Below are positions 37,089 through 40,339 of a stretch of DNA of 40,339 nt, one piece after another; within the stretch, counting starts at the first letter, position 1, and every line of letters starts with the position of its first letter. A program made the position numbers and the translations under genes. The notes beneath the pieces are model-generated. The model had not been told where the DNA came from. It was given only the letters and a program-made list of their open reading frames with translations, and made no database searches. The stretch is from Candidatus Lachnoclostridium pullistercoris (GTDB lineage: Bacteria > Bacillota > Clostridia > Lachnospirales > Lachnospiraceae), in the NCBI GenBank assembly GCA_019119775.1, contig DWWL01000009.1, forward strand, positions 1 to 40,339, read 5' to 3'.

Positions 37089-38366
37089 ATGGAAATGTAT
37101 ATTGTGCTGGCGGTCACGCTGTTTATGATGATCATGTTCATCTGGCACAAAGTGCCATTCGGCGTTACAACGATGACCTGCTGCATCATTCTGGCGGCTG
37201 CGGGAATCTTTGATGTAAAGACAGCCTTCAGCGGTTTTGGAAATCAGATCGTAGTTCTGATCGCTCCCATGCTGGCGCTGAGCGCTGTGCTGGGAAAGAC
37301 CAGCCTGGTGGCGAAGATCAGCAGTCTGATGGATATTATGAAGAACAAGAGAGGAATTCTCCTGGTTCTCACAATCTATATAGTTGGAGCGATCTTAGCC
37401 CAGTTTATTCCCTCCACGGCAGTGCTCACCATCATGGTGGTGTTCCTGGCCACTCTGGGAAATACGGGAGATATTACCACGAAGAGAATTATTCTTCCCC
37501 TTTTGGGCGTGCTGTGCGCCTGGAAGTTCCGTTTCCCCATCGGAATGGGAGCTTCAACCTTTGCAACCTTAAACGGACTGTATGAGGGAATCATTCCGGA
37601 TCCCCAGTACGCTTTGACCATGCTGGATCCGTTTATCTATGCGATCCCGTCCATGATCGTGCTGACGGTTTACTGCCTGTTTGCCTGGAAACTGATGCCC
37701 AAGGAAGGCGTGGTGGACCAGTCTGCTTTAAAGCAGTCCAAGAAAACGGAGCTTCTGCCCCACAACCAGGAAATGATTGTTTACGCTGTATTTGTACTGG
37801 TAATGGCGCTGATGATTCTCAATAAATGGACTGGTGTCCTTCTTTACCTGGCGCCCGGCATCGGCGTGCTGCTTCTGATCTACTGCGGAGTCCTGAAAGT
37901 GGATGAGGCGGTGAAATCCATGACTTCTGACATGGTATGGATGATCGCCGGCGTGCTGGTTGTGGCTGACGCTCTGGGACAGTCCGGAGCCGGAGATGCC
38001 ATCGGAAACCTGGTGCTGGATATTCTGGGCGCTCAGCCGGGATCCTTCACCGTAATGCTGGTGTTCTCTGCAGCTACCGTTATCATGACCACCTTCATCT
38101 CCAACATGGCGACTCAGACCGTTCTGATCCCCATCGCCGCTTCTGTGGCGCTGGCCGGCGGCTGGGACCCGAGAGGTCTGGTGCTGATCATTGGTACGGC
38201 CAATATGTTTGCCGTAGGTTTCCCGTCCGGTTCCGGCGAGGCGGCAGTAGCGTTCGCAGCCGGCGGCTACAACCCGGTCAAGGTGCTGAAATTTACGGTG
38301 CCGTACATGATCCTGTCCATTGTCACCTGCGCGCTGACAGCAGAATTTATGTATCCTCTTTATTAA
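37089..38366 (+). CDS. SLC13/DASS-type anion permease
   Basis: A 425-residue integral membrane protein with about 11-12 helices. It belongs to the ion-transporter superfamily that includes SLC13/DASS, CitMHS and ArsB. Two related half segments are visible: the first includes the FGNQIVVLIAPMLALSAVL and FIPSTAVLTIMVVFLATLG hairpin region, the second MVWMIAGVLVVADALGQSGAGDAIG and TTFISNMATQTVLIPIAASVALAG. The SNT-like motifs of DASS are replaced by PSTAV and SNMATQT. The likely substrate is an organic anion; the coupling with a cytoplasmic hydrolase and a LysR regulator points to uptake and cleavage of one compound. Same operon as the hydrolase; a strong terminator follows. Confidence 0.82.
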   Translation: MEMYIVLAVTLFMMIMFIWHKVPFGVTTMTCCIILAAAGIFDVKTAFSGFGNQIVVLIAPMLALSAVLGKTSLVAKISSLMDIMKNKRGILLVLTIYIVGAILAQFIPSTAVLTIMVVFLATLGNTGDITTKRIILPLLGVLCAWKFRFPIGMGASTFATLNGLYEGIIPDPQYALTMLDPFIYAIPSMIVLTVYCLFAWKLMPKEGVVDQSALKQSKKTELLPHNQEMIVYAVFVLVMALMILNKWTGVLLYLAPGIGVLLLIYCGVLKVDEAVKSMTSDMVWMIAGVLVVADALGQSGAGDAIGNLVLDILGAQPGSFTVMLVFSAATVIMTTFISNMATQTVLIPIAASVALAGGWDPRGLVLIIGTANMFAVGFPSGSGEAAVAFAAGGYNPVKVLKFTVPYMILSIVTCALTAEFMYPLY

Positions 38367-38385
38367 TTTGTTAAATATATAGAAA

Positions 38386-38426
38386 GAACGCAGACGGTTC
38401 CCACTCATCCGTCTGCGTTCTTTTTT
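38386..38426 (+). terminator. Terminator of hydrolase-permease operon
   Basis: GAACGCAGACGG (38386-38397), 11-base loop, CCGTCTGCGTTC (38409-38420), then TTTTTT. Confidence 0.94.
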
Positions 38427-38430
38427 GTTT

Positions 38431-38451
38431 AACAGGAAACTTCGTTCCCTG
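38431..38451. repeat. Dispersed short repeat, partial copy C
   Basis: AACAGGAAACTTCGTTCCCTG; CTTCGTTCCYTG is shared with copy A at 13810-13821. Confidence 0.35.
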
Positions 38452-38541
38452 CTTCCTGATTTATGATGGAAAAATATCCCCCGATCCGCTATAATAGGAA
38501 AAAATGGGCCGGCTGTCCGGCCGGAAACAGGAGGGAGACAG

Positions 38542-38718
38542 ATGGCAGTGCCGAAGGATCCAGTGATGCTGCTCAGCTACGTAAACACCAAGCTGAGAGA
38601 TGAATATTCCAGTCTGGACGAGCTGTGCCGGGCGCTTGGGGAGAGCCGGGAGGAGATGGAGAAAGCTCTGGCGGCGATCGATTACGAGTACAGCCCGGAG
38701 AAAAACCAGTTTGTGTAA
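38542..38718 (+). CDS. DUF4250 domain protein
   Basis: A 58-residue protein starting at ATG 38542, with GGAGGGAG 6 bases upstream. The product MAVPKDPVMLLSYVNTKLRD, continuing with EYSSLDELCRALGES and ending in YSPEKNQFV, matches the DUF4250 family by eye. These are small cytoplasmic proteins of unknown function, common in Lachnospiraceae and other Firmicutes, with the conserved PKDPvmLLSyvNtkLRD start. It stands alone between the permease operon and a convergent secreted-protein gene. Confidence 0.85.
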   Translation: MAVPKDPVMLLSYVNTKLRDEYSSLDELCRALGESREEMEKALAAIDYEYSPEKNQFV

Positions 38719-38760
38719 AAAGGAAGGCCCGGGGATGGAGCAGATCGCCCGCCTCCGGAC

Positions 38761-38803
38761 AAAAGAAAAACCGTCTGACCACTCTCGCGAATGATCAGAC
38801 GGT
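38761..38803 (-). terminator. Terminator of the secreted repeat protein gene
   Basis: On the minus strand ACCGTCTGA (38795-38803) pairs with TCAGACGGT (38770-38778), then TTTTTCTTTT (38761-38770). Confidence 0.85.
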
Positions 38804-38821
38804 CTGGGAAACCTCAGATGT

Positions 38822-39145
38822 CTATCTTGTTTTTGTCCATTTTCCGCTGGGATTTACGTAGTAGTTGTCGATCCACGTATCGGCAGCCATGGAGCCGTCT
38901 TCGTAGCAGAAGTACCATGAGCCGTCCACTTTGATCCACCCTGTCTTCATGGTGCCGGAGGCATCCAGATAATACCACTTTTCGTTGTCCTGCACCCACC
39001 CGGTCAGAGCTGTTCCGCTGTCGCTGTAATAGTGCCACTTGGAGGTGCTTTCATCCTGCACCCATGTGCCCGCAAAGACAGAGAACGTATTCATGATCAA
39101 CAGGGAGACGACTAAGAACAGAAATCCCGAAATCTTTCTTTTCAC
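38822..39145 (-). CDS. Small secreted protein with cell-wall-binding repeats
   Basis: A 107-residue exported protein. Residues 1-25 are a signal peptide: KRK, a hydrophobic core ISGFLFLVVSLLIMNTFSVFA, and a likely cut after FAG or VFA. The mature part consists of three to four units of the choline/glucan-binding (CW_binding_1) type. Examples are GTWVQDESTSKWHYYSDSG, GWVQDNEKWYYLDASG, GWIKVDGSWYFCYEDG and WIDNYYVNPSG, each with the W-x(5)-W-Y-Y pattern. Such repeats attach proteins to the cell wall or to glycans, but there is no catalytic domain, so this is a repeat-only protein or fragment. Start: GTG 39145 with AAGGAGAG about 10 bases upstream. Confidence 0.88.
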   Translation of the reverse strand: MKRKISGFLFLVVSLLIMNTFSVFAGTWVQDESTSKWHYYSDSGTALTGWVQDNEKWYYLDASGTMKTGWIKVDGSWYFCYEDGSMAADTWIDNYYVNPSGKWTKTR

Positions 39146-39256
39146 AAAGCATCTCTCCTTTTACACCTTTTCCTTTATTGTAGCATTCTCCCAGGAAATT
39201 TTCCAGTGTCAAATACTTACGTATTTATTACAGAGGACAGTCAGAAAGGAGGAAAC

Positions 39257-39787
39257 ATGAAATTTTACACCACTTATCCGTCTCCTCTCGGGCAGCTGAC
39301 CCTGGCCGGAGACGGGGACTATCTTACGGGCCTCTGGATAGAGGGGCAGAAATATTTTGGAAGCACGCTGCCGGAAACGGCGGAGAGGCTGGATGATCTG
39401 GCGGTATTTGAGCAGACGAAGGAATGGCTGGACCGGTATTTTTCCGGTCGGCGCCCCCTTCCGGCCGAGCTTCCCCTGAAACCGGAGGGGAGTGAGTTCC
39501 GGCGCCTGGTGTGGGAGCTTTTATGCCATATCCCTTATGGAAAAACGGCCGCCTACAAAGCCATTGCAGAGGAAGCGGCAGAGAGAATGGGGAGGAAGTC
39601 CATGTCCAGCCAGGCGGTGGGCGGAGCGGTGGGGCACAATCCCATTTCGATCATTATTCCCTGCCACCGGGTGGTGGGGACAGACGGCAGCCTCACCGGT
39701 TACGCCGGGGGAGCGGAGAAAAAATTATGGCTTCTGAAATGGGAAGGGGCGGATGTGTCCGGCCTGTTTTTCCCTGGAAAGCCGTAA
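39257..39787 (+). CDS. ogt: Methylated-DNA--[protein]-cysteine S-methyltransferase
   Basis: Repairs O6-methylguanine by moving the methyl group to its own cysteine. The 176-residue protein carries the active-site motif IPCHRVV with Cys136, preceded by the helix-turn-helix RRLVWELLCHIPYGKTAAYKAIAEE and SSQAVGGAVGHNPISIIIPC, and followed by the LTGYAGGAEKKLWLLKWE arginine-finger region. The N-terminal part (YPSPLGQLTLAGDGDYLTGLWIEG) is the usual ribonuclease-like domain. Start: ATG 39257 with AAAGGAGG 5 bases upstream. It is a stand-alone gene. Confidence 0.95.
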   Translation: MKFYTTYPSPLGQLTLAGDGDYLTGLWIEGQKYFGSTLPETAERLDDLAVFEQTKEWLDRYFSGRRPLPAELPLKPEGSEFRRLVWELLCHIPYGKTAAYKAIAEEAAERMGRKSMSSQAVGGAVGHNPISIIIPCHRVVGTDGSLTGYAGGAEKKLWLLKWEGADVSGLFFPGKP

Positions 39788-39794
39788 AAAACTT

Positions 39795-39919
39795 TTCGAC
39801 ATAAGCTCTCTGTACAGCTTCATAGGTATTGTGTCGAATTTTCGTTTAAAATGCAGATCTTGTGCGTAGTCGAAAATCGGATAATTGAGAGAATGCGAGA
39901 ATTGACGAATCCTGTCGAA
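39795..39919. promoter_or_regulatory. Cluster of Spo0A-type boxes
   Basis: TTCGACA (39795-39801), TGTCGAA (39832-39838) and TGTCGAA (39913-39919) match the core 0A box TGTCGAA exactly; AGTCGAA (39868-39874) has one mismatch. The first two also form an inverted repeat with AAGCT/AGCTT pairing between them, so part could be a terminator hairpin for ogt. Confidence 0.55.
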
Positions 39920-39938
39920 CTCTGCGGCGGATTTTGCT

Positions 39939-39966
39939 TTGCAAAAATTTGGAAACGTCTTATAGT
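39939..39966 (+). promoter_or_regulatory. Promoter of coiled-coil small gene
   Basis: TTGCAA (39939-39944), 16 bases, TATAGT (39961-39966). The nearest 0A box is centred about 57 bases before the predicted start. Confidence 0.5.
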
Positions 39967-40006
39967 GTTATTGCGATATCAATGAGCGAAAAGGGAGGCT
40001 CCTGAC

Positions 40007-40228
40007 ATGAGTGAGACAGATACCATAGTTTTGCTGAAGCAGGAAAATGAGAGATTGAAAAGAGAAAATGAAATACTGATGGAGACTGTGTGCCAGATCA
40101 GGACGACGGTCAACCGCCTGATCGACCGGTACGTGATAAGAGGCGGAGCGGAAAAGGACCTGCCGCGGGAAGATGGGGAGAATTCATTCGGGCGTTGTGA
40201 AAAATTAGAAAAGGAGCTGTCGCACTAA
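40007..40228 (+). CDS. Small coiled-coil hypothetical protein
   Basis: A 73-residue protein with no recognised family. Residues 6-43 form a heptad-rich helix (TIVLLKQENERLKRENEILMETVCQIRTTVNRL) typical of a coiled coil. The C-terminal third is charged and less ordered. GGGAGG lies 8 bases before ATG 40007. The gene sits behind a promoter and a cluster of Spo0A-type boxes, so a sporulation or transition-state role is possible but not shown. Its stop codon is built into the following terminator hairpin. Confidence 0.7.
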   Translation: MSETDTIVLLKQENERLKRENEILMETVCQIRTTVNRLIDRYVIRGGAEKDLPREDGENSFGRCEKLEKELSH

Positions 40229-40253
40229 ATAATTAGTGCGGCAGCACTTTTTT
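40216..40253 (+). terminator. Terminator overlapping the stop codon of the coiled-coil gene
   Basis: GCTGTCGCACTAA (40216-40228) pairs with TTAGTGCGGCAGC (40233-40245), one wobble, then ACTTTTTT. The first arm contains the last three sense codons and the TAA. Confidence 0.9.
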
Positions 40254-40262
40254 GCAGAGAAT

Positions 40263-40293
40263 AAGAGCCAGGTCTGTGCAAGGCCTGGCTCTT
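40263..40293 (+). other. Hairpin at right edge
   Basis: AAGAGCCAGG (40263-40272) pairs exactly with CCTGGCTCTT (40284-40293). There is no T-run on the plus strand, so it is not a standard terminator. The remaining bases to the end of the window show no gene. Confidence 0.45.
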
Positions 40294-40339
40294 GGTGTAA
40301 AATTTATTTATGCGACTAAATAAACTCTTACAGAAAGAT

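Overview
The window looks like a chromosomal segment of a spore-forming Firmicute of the Lachnospiraceae / Clostridium cluster XIVa type. This is inferred from GC-rich coding sequence with AT-rich promoters, strong AGGAGG-type ribosome binding sites, a clostridial-type nifS-nifU pair, a DUF4250 protein, a 2-hydroxyacyl-CoA dehydratase activase-like giant protein, and TGTCGAA (Spo0A-type) boxes near the right end. I see no rRNA, CRISPR array, insertion sequence or prophage. There are two tRNA genes, tRNA-Arg(CCG) on the minus strand and tRNA-Ser(CGA) on the plus strand.

Left part (1-7.1 kb): a MarR regulator, an AT-richer Phd/YefM-RelE/ParE type toxin-antitoxin pair, tRNA-Arg, a membrane-anchored hypothetical protein, then queA, an rluF-type pseudouridine synthase with a repeat-bearing tail, and a divergent NAD-dependent DNA ligase (ligA). 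Next comes methionine biosynthesis (7.3-10.5 kb). O-acetylhomoserine sulfhydrylase (metY, minus) and homoserine O-acetyltransferase (metA, plus; Glu111 and Cys142 visible) flank a SRAP/YedK-type abasic-site protein whose stop codon lies inside a short tandem repeat. From 10.6 to 16.5 kb lie a YcaQ-like winged-helix protein, a GNAT acetyltransferase, rpoN (sigma-54), a SpoVB/MOP-type flippase (minus), and a flavin/PNPOx-like protein paired with an HxlR regulator behind a near-perfect 25-bp palindrome.

The centre (16.7-25.5 kb) is rich in sulfur and metallocluster functions. It holds nifS and nifU behind a promoter with a palindromic operator, and mnmA, which uses the persulfide NifS makes. After tRNA-Ser come a 1451-residue protein with two dehydratase-activator domains and a dehydratase-like C-terminal half, and an unusual fusion of a NifX/NifB-type domain, a Cys/His-rich linker and a SlyD-like FKBP isomerase. 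BioY follows, behind a recognisable BirA operator, then a DEAD-box RNA helicase with a DbpA-like C-terminal domain. Its long leader contains an early intrinsic terminator and further strong hairpins.

The right part (28.5-40.3 kb) carries a MarR-regulated heterodimeric ABC exporter (minus), a LysR regulator, nagA, and a LysR / B3-like metallo-hydrolase / SLC13-type permease module with a textbook LysR-box arrangement. After these come a DUF4250 mini-protein, a small secreted cell-wall-binding-repeat protein, ogt, and a short coiled-coil protein preceded by a cluster of Spo0A-like boxes. Most transcription units end in clear intrinsic terminators. No single feature is proved to be a new system. 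The strongest candidates are the NifX-linker-FKBP fusion beside the giant activase, the LysR-hydrolase-permease module, the helicase leader, and the Spo0A-box cluster.
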